This document shows, in pieces, positions 53,935 to 63,639 of a stretch of 64,000 nucleotides of DNA. How positions within the stretch are numbered: the first letter of the stretch is position 1; every line of letters starts with the position of its first letter. Position numbers and translations under genes: made by a program. The notes beneath the pieces are model-generated. The model saw only the letters and a program-made list of their open reading frames with translations, did not search any database and had not been told where the DNA came from. The DNA lies in the NCBI GenBank assembly GCA_025210805.1, contig JAOAQX010000004.1, positions 32,862-96,861 on the forward strand, given 5' to 3'. The stretch comes from Flavobacteriales bacterium. GTDB lineage: Bacteria > Bacteroidota > Bacteroidia > Flavobacteriales > CAJXXR01.

Positions 53935-54519
53935 ATGAAACCCAGCAGTCATTGCCAGATCTGTGATCTGCAAAAATTTAATTTCGAAAAAGGATATGTT
54001 TGTCGCCTGACAAATAAAAAGCCCGTTTTTGTAGGGAAATGTAAGAAAATAAAGCTCAATCATCAATTGAAAGAGCGCCTTTTTGAGGTTAACGGAGCTT
54101 TTGATGAATTACAAAGAACAAGAAAAAATGCGTTTTTGAATTTTGGCGTTTTTGTAACAATGGGATTTTTGGTCTTATTATTCCTTTTCTATCTTTTTAC
54201 CTCTATATTAGGCGTACCATTAATTTATAAAATAGTAGACTCTGAACCCGAAGCAATAGAAGTAGTATTTAGGTTTTTTGCTATTTTAGTAATTGTCGGT
54301 GTGTATCTAATTTTAATAGGAAATGCGACTATGAATTTCTATAGACAACAAAAGAAAACGGTTTTGCCGAAGAAAAATGAATTAGATAAGTTAACAGAAA
54401 TGTATCAAATACCGTATAAATTCCATTCAAAAATAAAACAATTTTACACAGGAGAAAAGATTATTACAAGCCATCTAAAATACCGAGGAAGAGCGTATTC
54501 TAAAGAGGAGAGAAGGTAG
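53935..54519 (+). CDS. small membrane protein with Cys-rich N-terminus
   Basis: A 194-residue protein. The N-terminus CQICDLQKFNFEKGYVCRLT, then PVFVGKC, gives four Cys that probably bind zinc. Two membrane helices lie at about 65-85 and 105-130, and the C-terminus is basic. A recurring Bacteroidota unknown. Confidence 0.7.
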   Translation: MKPSSHCQICDLQKFNFEKGYVCRLTNKKPVFVGKCKKIKLNHQLKERLFEVNGAFDELQRTRKNAFLNFGVFVTMGFLVLLFLFYLFTSILGVPLIYKIVDSEPEAIEVVFRFFAILVIVGVYLILIGNATMNFYRQQKKTVLPKKNELDKLTEMYQIPYKFHSKIKQFYTGEKIITSHLKYRGRAYSKEERR

Positions 54520-54552
54520 CTTTTGAAACAATTTCTCAGATATCTCAAAAAA

Positions 54553-54581
54553 AAAAGCACCAGTCAAAAACCAGTGCTTTT
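54553..54581. terminator. bidirectional terminator between convergent genes
   Basis: AAAAGCAC and GTGCTTTT form an 8-bp stem with a 13-base loop. On the minus strand about ten Ts follow, on the plus strand four. Confidence 0.75.
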
Positions 54582-54589
54582 AGCTAAGT

Positions 54590-57500
54590 TTAATCTACTT
54601 TTTTGCGATTGTCATCTGTTTTTATGTCGATGAGTTTATTGTATGGGTCAATACCCACTTCGGTAGGTTTTTCATTAACCACAAGCGTTATTTTATTGTT
54701 TATAGACGTTATTTTGTGTTTCTTTAGATAAAGTTGTTTCTCTTCTGAGAATAAACCAAGTTCTATATAATCTCTGAGATTTTCAGAGAGTAAGGTGTCA
54801 CCGCTTTTTTGAATGAAAGACAAAGAATCTGAACCATAATAATGCTGACCTTGCTCATTGTCTTTATATTTTCGGGTAAGGAATTCAATGGTTACTTCAT
54901 ATTCTCCATTTTCTAAATCCTTTACAGTTGCTTCTTTTATCTTATTATCATAGAGAGTGATAGTTTCAAACATATCTTGAATCAAATAATCAAGAGAATC
55001 TGGTACAATGGGACGAATATAATTTACCATTTCGATAGAAGTAGTATAGGGAGGTTCTTGAAATTGTACTTTTTCTACGTACTTTTTGAGTGCTCCATTG
55101 AGTTTTTCTTCTCCCAGGTAGTCACTTAAAGCATAGAAAATGAGCGATCCTTTTTGATAACGTATATAGCCTTGACCATCATTATACATGAGTGGCTTTT
55201 CTCTTTTTCGTTCCCTGCTTCTTCCACGCAAATAGGTCTGCATAGAGTGTTTTAGAAAAGTTCGCATTTTTTCGGGTCCATGTTCATGTTTAAGAACTTG
55301 GAGTGCTACATATTCAGATAGACTTTCAGATAGCATGGTGGCTCCCAGAACATCGGCGCCTATCACTTGATGAGCCCACCATTGGTGAGCCAATTCATGT
55401 ACCGTTATAGCAAAACAATAGTTCACACCAACTTGGTCAGTGGTATCATTATTGGCTATAAACCCTACAGCTTCAGAGAAAGGAATGGTATTAGGGAAAG
55501 ATTGGGCAAATGAACCACCTGTTCTTGGGAATTCCACAATCCGTACTACTCGGTGCTGGTAAGGCGAAAAATTCTTCGAATTATAATCCAGGGAAGCCTT
55601 TACTCCAGCCGCCATGTCTTTTAGGTTATAATCGTGTTTTGAGTGGTAATAAATTTCTATATCCACTTCATCATTCCATTGATCTTTATATATATTGTAA
55701 TCACCAGAATTGAACGCAAAGAAATTTAAAATTTTACTCTCCATTTTGTATTGAAAATAATGTCTACCATCTTTTTTCCAATCTTTGATCAAGTTTCCTG
55801 GAGCAATTGCAATCTGACCTTCTTTTGTGCTCACTGTGGCTTCAAAATCAATCCAATCAGAGTCATAAGAAATATAAGTGTTTCCCAGTGCTGAAGAATC
55901 GCTTGGGTGCGGTCTTAAATCGTTTTTTGGAAGTCCGTATGAGGCTCTTACTCCATTATCAGTTAATTCTCCAGAAGAGGAGTAACCAAAACTTGGGAAT
56001 AGTTGAGAACTATTAATAAAAGTTCCATTTTTTCTTACAGGAGATCGTTTTTTTAGCCAATGATTCTCTTGATTTTCAACCACAATATCTAGCTGAATTT
56101 TTTCACCAGGACGCAAAGGTTCTTCAAGACGATAAATATCAAAATGATGAACGGTGTCTTCTAGGTCAAGATGTGTGGCTCTATCAAAAGAAAATTGACT
56201 TTTTAACCCATTGTGATTGAGATAGAGTTCTTGAATATTCTCCGTTGTTTTGTTAACGAGTTCAAATTGAGCTTGAGCCTTAAAGTTGCGTTCATCTGGA
56301 AAAATCTCCATATTTACCTTGGCAGAAATAATTCTAGGTTGAGCTTTTCCTTCATATTTTTTGTACTTTTTTTCCCATTCCACCATCAATTTTTCTTGAG
56401 TTTTGTTTGATTTTCTTTCTACAAAAATATTATCGGCATAATAAATATTAGAGCCAATTATTAGAAAAATCATCAGAAAGGAAATACCTAAAATTGTATG
56501 CCATTTTGTTTTTCTGGCTTTCGCCAATTGGAATCTTTCTTTGATAGAAGAAAAATGCACTCGAACCCAAAATAAGCTTGACAACAAAAGTAGAAATAGA
56601 CCAAAGAATAGCCAATAGCTTTTAAAGCTGAAATATCGAGTAAGAAAATCTCCATAACCATTCATATCAGAATAGGCGTAATACCCACCTTGGTTGTATT
56701 TGTAAATAGCTTGCTCAATACCTGCATAGCTTAGGAAGTTTATACTGGTGCTGATTAATAATAAAATAAAAAAACCGAGATAGGGGTTTTTAAACAAGGT
56801 ATGAATGAAAATAGCGAGGAAGGTCCAGACTAAAATATTCATGAATTTGAGCACAAAAAGTTCAAATAGATAATGCCCCAGTTGAATATCATAAAAACCA
56901 CTATAAAGCTGAAAAGAAACACCAACAAGAAGTATGATACTCAATAAAATTAATTGCATTTTGAATATCGCAAAAAATTTGGATAACATCAAAACCCAGT
57001 TTGGAACTGGCGTAGTATTTTCTATTTCGGATATTTTGTAAACACGACTTCTGTGAATCAGTAAGCCCGTATATAAAAAGGTGAGAATATTAATAAAAAG
57101 ACCAAAAACACCTGCCGAAGTTCCCAAAATAATTCCCGTTGTAGGAAATACATTGGTTTCATACATTTCTCCTGCATCCACCACTTCCATAAAAAGGAAA
57201 AGGATTCCCACTGCAGTAATAATCCTAAAAGGCCAACTGGAGTAGATGTATTTAAAATCTGTTTTGGCAATTTTCCATGCGGTTTTTAGGTGTTTTTTAA
57301 AAGAAAATTGAAGATTTACTTTTGGTAAAATAATCTTTTTTACCTGACTGGTATTTTCTTTGGTAACACGTTTACCTTTGTTTTTTCTCAATGAAAGTGA
57401 CCAAGCATTCTCAGAGAATTGAAATTTGGTATAGGTTCCAATAAAGATGAGTATAGAAACACCTATCCAAATCAAACGATTGAAGAGAAGAACAGGATCT

Positions 57501-58216
57501 AAAGGAATAAAGTTGGTGTTTTGCTCAGCAAGTGTCCATTTTCCAGTAATATAGTTTAATGCACCTTCACCAAATGGATCAAAAAGACCGATATAATATT
57601 CATTTTCGGGGTTTGAACCAAAGGAATTGATAAAACCTTGTACCAAGATTAATAAAAGAACCAAAATATAACCCGCTGCAATTTTTCTTGAAAAAGTAAC
57701 TAAAGAAAAAATGAGAATTCCAACAAACAATATATTAGGCAGAACGAGAATAAAATAGGTAAATAAATAAGAAAATATTTGAAAATCACCGAGTTTATCA
57801 GGATTTACTCCTGGTAAATGAAATCCAATTTCTAAACCAATTCCAATACAAATAGCAATAAGTGCAGTGACGGTAAAGGCACTTAAGAATTTGGCGGTTA
57901 AGTAAGAGGCTTTTGTGAAGGGATAAGAATAGAGTATTTGATGCATCTGGCTTTTATAATCCCGGTAAACCGCTACTCCAATGATGGCTGGAATAAAAAA
58001 GTTGATCATCATTGATAAACCCGTGAATAGCCCTGTGATATAAATGGGTGAATTCACTTTTGCTGTACTTTCTGTCTGGACAGTAATATGATCAAAAATA
58101 CCACCAGTAGCACCACCAATAAGAATTCCTAATGCCAAAAAAATGGCAGCGAAAATATAAACACTTGTCTTCCTAGACCAATGTTTTAGCTCTTGTTTAA
58201 AAATAGGATAAAACAT
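54590..58216 (-). CDS. ABC-2 permease fused to an M1 aminopeptidase
   Basis: A 1208-residue fusion. Residues ~1-590 hold about twelve membrane helices in two ABC-2-like halves. From ~640 on, a beta-rich segment and an M1 peptidase domain follow, with the zinc motif HELAHQWW at about residue 940 and the third ligand Glu in SLSEYVAL. The peptidase should lie outside the inner membrane. The cognate ATPase gene is directly upstream. The design suggests a transporter coupled to peptide trimming. Confidence 0.88.
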   Translation of the reverse strand: MFYPIFKQELKHWSRKTSVYIFAAIFLALGILIGGATGGIFDHITVQTESTAKVNSPIYITGLFTGLSMMINFFIPAIIGVAVYRDYKSQMHQILYSYPFTKASYLTAKFLSAFTVTALIAICIGIGLEIGFHLPGVNPDKLGDFQIFSYLFTYFILVLPNILFVGILIFSLVTFSRKIAAGYILVLLLILVQGFINSFGSNPENEYYIGLFDPFGEGALNYITGKWTLAEQNTNFIPLDPVLLFNRLIWIGVSILIFIGTYTKFQFSENAWSLSLRKNKGKRVTKENTSQVKKIILPKVNLQFSFKKHLKTAWKIAKTDFKYIYSSWPFRIITAVGILFLFMEVVDAGEMYETNVFPTTGIILGTSAGVFGLFINILTFLYTGLLIHRSRVYKISEIENTTPVPNWVLMLSKFFAIFKMQLILLSIILLVGVSFQLYSGFYDIQLGHYLFELFVLKFMNILVWTFLAIFIHTLFKNPYLGFFILLLISTSINFLSYAGIEQAIYKYNQGGYYAYSDMNGYGDFLTRYFSFKSYWLFFGLFLLLLSSLFWVRVHFSSIKERFQLAKARKTKWHTILGISFLMIFLIIGSNIYYADNIFVERKSNKTQEKLMVEWEKKYKKYEGKAQPRIISAKVNMEIFPDERNFKAQAQFELVNKTTENIQELYLNHNGLKSQFSFDRATHLDLEDTVHHFDIYRLEEPLRPGEKIQLDIVVENQENHWLKKRSPVRKNGTFINSSQLFPSFGYSSSGELTDNGVRASYGLPKNDLRPHPSDSSALGNTYISYDSDWIDFEATVSTKEGQIAIAPGNLIKDWKKDGRHYFQYKMESKILNFFAFNSGDYNIYKDQWNDEVDIEIYYHSKHDYNLKDMAAGVKASLDYNSKNFSPYQHRVVRIVEFPRTGGSFAQSFPNTIPFSEAVGFIANNDTTDQVGVNYCFAITVHELAHQWWAHQVIGADVLGATMLSESLSEYVALQVLKHEHGPEKMRTFLKHSMQTYLRGRSRERKREKPLMYNDGQGYIRYQKGSLIFYALSDYLGEEKLNGALKKYVEKVQFQEPPYTTSIEMVNYIRPIVPDSLDYLIQDMFETITLYDNKIKEATVKDLENGEYEVTIEFLTRKYKDNEQGQHYYGSDSLSFIQKSGDTLLSENLRDYIELGLFSEEKQLYLKKHKITSINNKITLVVNEKPTEVGIDPYNKLIDIKTDDNRKKVD

Positions 58217-58222
58217 AAAATC

Positions 58223-59116
58223 TTATTGATTAAGGATTATTTGATTATCCGAATTTAAAGTATGATAATACACATCTTCTAAGTGAGCAGTTGCCAACTG
58301 GAAGCCGTTTTCAGGGTCCGTTTCAGAAAAGGCTCTTACCATCAATTGATCGTCTTGGGTAAAGCTTGTAGATAAAATGGTATAATTATTTTCATAGTTT
58401 TCAATGGCTTCTCGGGAGATTTCCTTTGACCATATTTTTCCTTGTAATCCTTCTGTGGCAAGTTTTGGTGTTGATTGCATCAATATTTTTCCTCCATTGA
58501 GAATTGCCATGGCATTACAAAGTTCTTTTACATCATCTACAATATGGGTTGAGAAAATAACAGTAGAGTTTGTTCCTACTTCTCTTAGAACGTTTAAAAA
58601 ACGATGGCGTTCTGCAGGGTCTAATCCCGCAGTGGGTTCATCCACAATGATTAACTTTGGATTATTGAGTAATAATTGAGCAATTCCGAAACGTTGTTTC
58701 ATTCCTCCAGAATATCCCGAAACATTTTTCTTTCTTACTTCATAAAGATTGGTGATTTCAAGAACTTTTTGAACGATTTTATTGCGTTCAGTTTTGGAAT
58801 GAATTCCTTTTAAAGTTGCCAAATAATGCAGAAGATCTAATGCAGACATTTTTGGGTAAACGCCAAATTGCTGAGGAAGGTAGCCCAAAATTTTCCTCAA
58901 TTCCATGGGGTTTTCTAATACATTAATCCCATCGAAAGTAATGGATCCAGTATCAGGTTTTTGTAAAGTGGCGATGGTGCGCATGAGCGAGGATTTTCCT
59001 GCTCCGTTGGGTCCTAATAATCCGAACATTCCCGTTCCGATTTCTAATTGTAGTTCATCAATAGCTTTTACCCCATTTGGGTATTCTTTTGATAAATTTT
59101 CGATGGATAGTTTCAT
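58223..59116 (-). CDS. ABC transporter ATP-binding protein
   Basis: A 297-residue ATPase. Walker A GLLGPNGAGKSSLM, signature YSGGMKQRFGIAQ, Walker B LIIVDEPTAGLDP, H-loop IFSTHIVDD. It lies six bases before the permease-peptidase and is its partner. Confidence 0.95.
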   Translation of the reverse strand: MKLSIENLSKEYPNGVKAIDELQLEIGTGMFGLLGPNGAGKSSLMRTIATLQKPDTGSITFDGINVLENPMELRKILGYLPQQFGVYPKMSALDLLHYLATLKGIHSKTERNKIVQKVLEITNLYEVRKKNVSGYSGGMKQRFGIAQLLLNNPKLIIVDEPTAGLDPAERHRFLNVLREVGTNSTVIFSTHIVDDVKELCNAMAILNGGKILMQSTPKLATEGLQGKIWSKEISREAIENYENNYTILSTSFTQDDQLMVRAFSETDPENGFQLATAHLEDVYYHTLNSDNQIILNQ

Positions 59117-59294
59117 ATTAAAATTCTATTTTGATTAGAACTCTAATATATAACATAATTCTGTTAGTTTCTGTTGATAGGCATTAAGTTCAGTTAAAAA
59201 GGTATTAAAAAGGGTTTATTTAGATACCTAAAGATTGGTTTATGCCTCTCTTTGAATAAAGGCGAGTGTGAAAAATTCTTCTTCCAAGTGCAAT

Positions 59295-59340
59295 CACAAA
59301 AGAAACCCTCTCAATAAATTCATTGTCAAAAGTGGATTTT
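59295..59340. repeat. left copy of a ~46-bp repeat flanking the LytS/LytTR module
   Basis: Begins CACAAAAGAAACCCTCTCAA and ends GTGGATTTT. It matches the sequence at 62462-62507 at most positions with small indels, in the same orientation. The minus strand of the other copy can fold as a terminator; this copy follows no minus-strand gene. Confidence 0.75.
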
Positions 59341-59420
59341 AATAATTGTCGTTTATAGGCATATAAGTTCTTTTTATAGACTTTGATAAGCTTGATTTCT
59401 CAGCAATTATTTAATGTTTC

Positions 59421-59428
59421 TAATTTTG
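59421..59428 (+). promoter_or_regulatory. candidate -7 box TAATTTTG
   Basis: Plus-strand match to TAnnTTTG 28 bases before the ATG at 59449. No -33 TTG at the usual distance. Confidence 0.35.
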
Positions 59429-59448
59429 CATGCATAAAAAATGAAACT

Positions 59449-60627
59449 ATGCACAAGTACATTTACTTAGTTTTTACCTTATCTATCTATTTATCATTTG
59501 TATATGAGTCAAAAGGACAGGTTGGGATAGGAACAACATCGCCCCATTCTTCAGCTATTTTAGATTTAGCATCGACTACAAAAGGATTTTTACCTCCAAG
59601 ATTATCTTTATTAGAACGGAATAATATTTCGTCACCTTCTGAAGGGTTGGTAATCTATAATACCACGCAAAACTGTTTGGAGTATTTTAATGGTGATTCA
59701 TGGTTTGACCTTTGTTGTAGTAAGACAGTCAATGAAAACCTAGCATCTCTGCAATATGTTTATAGACTTGACCCTACTAAAGCCAATACTTTGTCAAATA
59801 TGGCATTGGATGGAACAAATACGGGAAGCGATGCCGGAATTGCACCTAATCATGGAGACTATGTTTATAGTGCGGAAATGATTCATTCCAATGGAAGCAA
59901 TAGTGCTACTTTAGTCTATTCGCCTGGGAGCCTGGAGCCAGTACAGAATACGGCCTCGGGGGATGGTATCTTTATCTATGAAGAAGAAGCATCATCAATA
60001 AGTTACCAGCAGAAAGATTATTTGACCAGAACGGTTTCTTTTTCAAATTCCACTATTGGAGCTGGGTCGAAAATTGAAAATGACATTAGCCCTGATTTGC
60101 AGCAAGAAATGGAAATGTTTATTGTGGCAAAATTTGATGGAAATGCACCAGGATCGAACGCTTGTTTCTTTGCTTCTGCTGATGGAGCAAATAAAGATTA
60201 TTCTTTTCAGATAGGATCTGGTGCAACAGTTGCTGCAGCTGATGATTGTACGGCAGATTATTTTACTTTGCGTTTTAATGATGGGAACAATAAACTGAAA
60301 ATTTGTGGTAAAGCAAGCTCTAGCCCCGATGGAACAGACAAACGAGTTTCTGTAATGAACGACGAATTACATGTTTTTAATATTCGAAGTTATTTGGAGG
60401 GTGGCTCACATACATTGGAGTTCTTGATAGATGGTGAATTGGTCTCTAAAAGGACTGGTCTATCAGGATTTCCCCTCATTGAAAAAATAAAATTACTGAC
60501 TAATAGAAACAACAATAGAGGTTCAATATCAAGTATTGGAGAACTTATTATTACGGATCAGTTATTGACTACACAGGAACAAAATACCATTAACAATTAT
60601 CTACTTTGCAAATACTCTGAGCATTAG
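59449..60627 (+). CDS. secreted protein with LamG-like domain
   Basis: About 392 residues from the ATG at 59449, with a signal peptide ending in ESKGQ. VGIGTTSPHSSAILDLAS and GFLPPRLSLLERNNIS form a module widespread in Bacteroidota surface proteins, closed by GLVIYNTTQNCLEYFNGDSW. The C-terminal ~270 residues look like a concanavalin/LamG lectin fold. No T9SS sorting domain is evident at the C-terminus. It precedes a LytS/LytTR pair. Confidence 0.75.
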   Translation: MHKYIYLVFTLSIYLSFVYESKGQVGIGTTSPHSSAILDLASTTKGFLPPRLSLLERNNISSPSEGLVIYNTTQNCLEYFNGDSWFDLCCSKTVNENLASLQYVYRLDPTKANTLSNMALDGTNTGSDAGIAPNHGDYVYSAEMIHSNGSNSATLVYSPGSLEPVQNTASGDGIFIYEEEASSISYQQKDYLTRTVSFSNSTIGAGSKIENDISPDLQQEMEMFIVAKFDGNAPGSNACFFASADGANKDYSFQIGSGATVAAADDCTADYFTLRFNDGNNKLKICGKASSSPDGTDKRVSVMNDELHVFNIRSYLEGGSHTLEFLIDGELVSKRTGLSGFPLIEKIKLLTNRNNNRGSISSIGELIITDQLLTTQEQNTINNYLLCKYSEH

Positions 60628-60660
60628 ATTAGAAGTAAATTAGTTTATATTTGGTAATCT

Positions 60661-61686
60661 ATGAGATCAAGTATTAAAAGGGTATCAGGTAAATTATTTA
60701 GAATTCTAAGACATTTATTGTTTTGGATCATATTTTTATTGATTAATTGGAAACTTGCAAGCAATGAATTTTCATCAGTTCAAGACATATCATTCTTTGA
60801 ATATTGGAAAGCAAGAATTGTTTTTGTCTCCTTAGTAATCCTTCCATTTTACCTTCACATCTTTAGTTTACGATATTTAATAAACAAAAAGTTACATTTA
60901 ATAAAGATAATTCTAATTCTTTTACTTGGCTTGATTAGCTATAGTATTTTCTTTCAGTTGATTTTGTACTTATTAAAAAATGGAATAAGTCGATCATCAA
61001 TAGATATGGCTAGAGATACTTATTTCATTATTCTTATAGTCTCGGCTTCTACATTATATTATTTTATAAAAGATGCAATAATTACAAAACGTAGACTGAT
61101 GAAGATGGAAATTCAGTTTCTTCAAAACCAAATAAAACCCCATTTTTTTAATAACGAATTAAATAATCTCCTTGGCTTGGTGAGAAAAGGGGATAAGGAT
61201 CAATCGGAAATTTATATTAAATTTCTATCGGAATATATGTCATTTAATCTGAAGAGTGATATAAATATGATGAACAGCTTAAAGGAAGAAGTGAATTGTA
61301 TTTTAGCGTATTTAGATAATATTGAGCAAAGAATTTCCCCTTTAGTAAAAATCGAATACACAGTTCATAAACCCCTTACTTCTCTCAAAATATATCCGCT
61401 TATATTAATGACTTTGGTAGAAAATGCTGTAAAGCATAGTGGAATTTTGGAAAGTGAAGAGGGGGCTATTGTTCTTGATATTAAAACGGAGCATAATCTA
61501 CTAATATTCACTTTAGAGAATTCCATTCATTTGGATGTTGATGGTGGAATAAACTCTACAAAAATTGGGTTGATAAATATGAAAAAGAGGTTGAATTTAC
61601 AATACCAAGATCGTTACGACCTTAGTATTCTTGAGAAAGAAGATTCTTATTTTGTGGAATTAACGATCGTTTTGGATGAGGCATAA
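60661..61686 (+). CDS. LytS/YehU-type membrane histidine kinase
   Basis: A 341-residue protein with four N-terminal helices (about 15-145) and a His_kinase domain. The phospho-acceptor region is QNQIKPHFFNNELNNLLGL, where most relatives read QPHFLFNxLN. ATPase motifs: LVENAVKHSG and TKIGLINMKKRL. It overlaps the regulator gene by 11 bases. Confidence 0.9.
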   Translation: MRSSIKRVSGKLFRILRHLLFWIIFLLINWKLASNEFSSVQDISFFEYWKARIVFVSLVILPFYLHIFSLRYLINKKLHLIKIILILLLGLISYSIFFQLILYLLKNGISRSSIDMARDTYFIILIVSASTLYYFIKDAIITKRRLMKMEIQFLQNQIKPHFFNNELNNLLGLVRKGDKDQSEIYIKFLSEYMSFNLKSDINMMNSLKEEVNCILAYLDNIEQRISPLVKIEYTVHKPLTSLKIYPLILMTLVENAVKHSGILESEEGAIVLDIKTEHNLLIFTLENSIHLDVDGGINSTKIGLINMKKRLNLQYQDRYDLSILEKEDSYFVELTIVLDEA

Positions 61687-62371
61687 AACTTATACTTGTA
61701 TTGTGGTGGAAGATAACAAACCTTCTTTGGATTTAATAAAATATTATATTCAAGAAACACCTCGCTTAAATCTTATAGGAACTTTTTCGCAATTTATTGA
61801 TGCCAAGGAGTTAATACTTAGTAACCCCAATGCTATTTTATTCTTAGATATTATTCTTCGAAAAGAAAATTCGATAGAGATTCTTGAAAATAAACCTTTA
61901 AAGAACCCTATAGTCTTTTTGACGGGTTATAAGGAGTATGCATATAAAGCATTTAATATTAATGCAATGGATTATCTCCTAAAACCAATTACTAGGATCC
62001 AGTTTGATAAATGTATCAATAAAATACTTCCGAAGCTTCGAATTTCAGAATATGAGATTAACAAGAATTCTTCAATATTCATATCGATAAATAGAAAACT
62101 AAGAAAAGTGGATTATGTAGATATTTATTATATCGAATCAGAAAGAGAGTATTGTCTATTCCATACCAAAGAAGGAATTTTAAGAACTAAGATGTCGTTA
62201 AAGAGTGTAGAAGAAAAAGTACCGAATATTAGCTTCCAAAAAATTCATCGATCTTTTATAGTCAATATTAATTATATAGATAAAATAGTAAAAAATGATG
62301 TAGAAATCCAAAAACGATTTTTACCAATAGGAAGATCCTATAAATCTATTATTCGAAGAAGATTGTTGTAA
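61676..62371 (+). CDS. LytTR-family response regulator
   Basis: A 231-residue protein. Receiver: ILFLDIILRKE contains the acceptor Asp, VFLTGYKEYAYKAF and YLLKPITR the switch residues. The C-terminal LytTR DNA-binding domain has DVDIYYIESEREYC-like and FQKIHRSFIVNINYIDKI segments. It pairs with the preceding kinase. Confidence 0.92.
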   Translation: MRHKTYTCIVVEDNKPSLDLIKYYIQETPRLNLIGTFSQFIDAKELILSNPNAILFLDIILRKENSIEILENKPLKNPIVFLTGYKEYAYKAFNINAMDYLLKPITRIQFDKCINKILPKLRISEYEINKNSSIFISINRKLRKVDYVDIYYIESEREYCLFHTKEGILRTKMSLKSVEEKVPNISFQKIHRSFIVNINYIDKIVKNDVEIQKRFLPIGRSYKSIIRRRLL

Positions 62372-62461
62372 ATATATTATACTCGCTTATTCTTTTTACT
62401 ATACTTTTGGTTAGTAAAATTTCATGCTATTTATTGTGTTGATTTACTGAACCTAAATCTT

Positions 62462-62507
62462 CACAAAAGAAAACCCTCTCAACAAAATCATTTGTCAAAA
62501 GGATTTT
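62462..62507. repeat. right copy of the ~46-bp repeat, doubling as a minus-strand terminator
   Basis: Begins CACAAAAGAAAACCCTCTCA and ends GGATTTT. On the minus strand CCTTTTGAC and GTTGAGAGG can pair with wobble pairs, followed by GTTTTCTTTT, directly after the stop of the zinc-ribbon protein gene. So a terminator role is plausible for this copy. Confidence 0.7.
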
Positions 62508-62518
62508 CAAAACAAAAA

Positions 62519-63619
62519 CTAGGAATTATCTTTCTGTTTTTTTTCTTGAACATCATCACCGCAGTTTGCGCAGTAGGGTAGATGAGCGTAGTTTTCTACA
62601 CCACAAGATTTACATTTTTTAAACAATTCGAGTCCACAAAATCTACAAAAATTGGTCACTATTCCATAACTTCTATTCGCTTTCTTGTCATTAGATTTAT
62701 CCCATTTTTTTAGGATAAAATCTTTACCACAAGAAGGACACATATGGTTGTCTAATGCTTTTTCGGCTGTGTCTGTTTGTACATTTTTAGCTCTTTCTTC
62801 TGTAGAAACTTTGAGTTCTTTTTTCTTATTCTCAATAAAGGCACGGATTTTATTGATAAAATAAATTCCAAAGATGATACTCAAAACTATCCCAACAGCA
62901 TATCGAATATAACCACCATAACTAGGTAAATAGGGTAGGAGCCCGAAGAAAAACGAATAGAAAGAGAAAAGAATAAATCCTAAGAAAAGAGGCCAATATT
63001 TATGCTTTCTAAATTTGAACATAAAGAAAATTCCAATAAGCAAAATAGGCAAAATGAAGAGCAAGCGGTACAAGAAATTTTGAAGTTCATACTTTCTATA
63101 GGCTTTACTTTGTTCTTCATAAGCTCTATCATTTTCCTTGGAAATATCTTGATTAATTGCATTGATTTCTTGTCTGTAGCTAGTAATTTCTTGATTAATT
63201 TTTGATAATTCTTGCTTCCATTGGAGTTGAGTCTGATAAATTTCATCCAGTTTATTAGCTCTAGAAAGTACCTCTTTGTCCTCTGTTGGTGATCCAACAG
63301 TTTTTCTTGCTTCAATCCAGTTATCAAAGGAGTTTTTGGCTTTTTGATAATTATTTTTTACGGCATTAAGTGTGTATTGAATACTTTGCTTTTTCTCTTT
63401 TATGAGATTAATTTTATGCTCCAAAGTATCTATTTCAGCTCTTTTTTCCGTTAAAAGCTGTTTGTTTTCAAATTCTTGAACTTGTGGTCTTTCATTCCAA
63501 TTGTCAATATCTCCCATTATTTTGGATGAAAGAGAGATTAGAAAGCCGCAGAGTACTACGGCTATCAGAATATTGACAAATTTTGAGGTTCTACTGAGTT
63601 TCTTGTTGTTAAATTCCAT
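62519..63619 (-). CDS. membrane protein with coiled coil and C-terminal zinc ribbons
   Basis: A 366-residue protein. One N-terminal helix, a coiled coil of ~120 residues (TLEHKINLIKEKKQSIQYTL), three or four further helices at about 180-260, and cytoplasmic zinc ribbons at 290-355 (CPSCGKDFILKK, CRFCGLELFKKCKSCG, YCANCGD). Not assigned. Confidence 0.7.
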   Translation of the reverse strand: MEFNNKKLSRTSKFVNILIAVVLCGFLISLSSKIMGDIDNWNERPQVQEFENKQLLTEKRAEIDTLEHKINLIKEKKQSIQYTLNAVKNNYQKAKNSFDNWIEARKTVGSPTEDKEVLSRANKLDEIYQTQLQWKQELSKINQEITSYRQEINAINQDISKENDRAYEEQSKAYRKYELQNFLYRLLFILPILLIGIFFMFKFRKHKYWPLFLGFILFSFYSFFFGLLPYLPSYGGYIRYAVGIVLSIIFGIYFINKIRAFIENKKKELKVSTEERAKNVQTDTAEKALDNHMCPSCGKDFILKKWDKSNDKKANRSYGIVTNFCRFCGLELFKKCKSCGVENYAHLPYCANCGDDVQEKKQKDNS

Positions 63620-63639
63620 ATTTTAGTTTGTTTATAAAT

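Noticed and set aside
59341..62461. Prophage, transposon or integron origin of the module between the repeats
   Set aside because: No transposase, integrase or terminal inverted repeats are visible; only the flanking direct repeat suggests movement.
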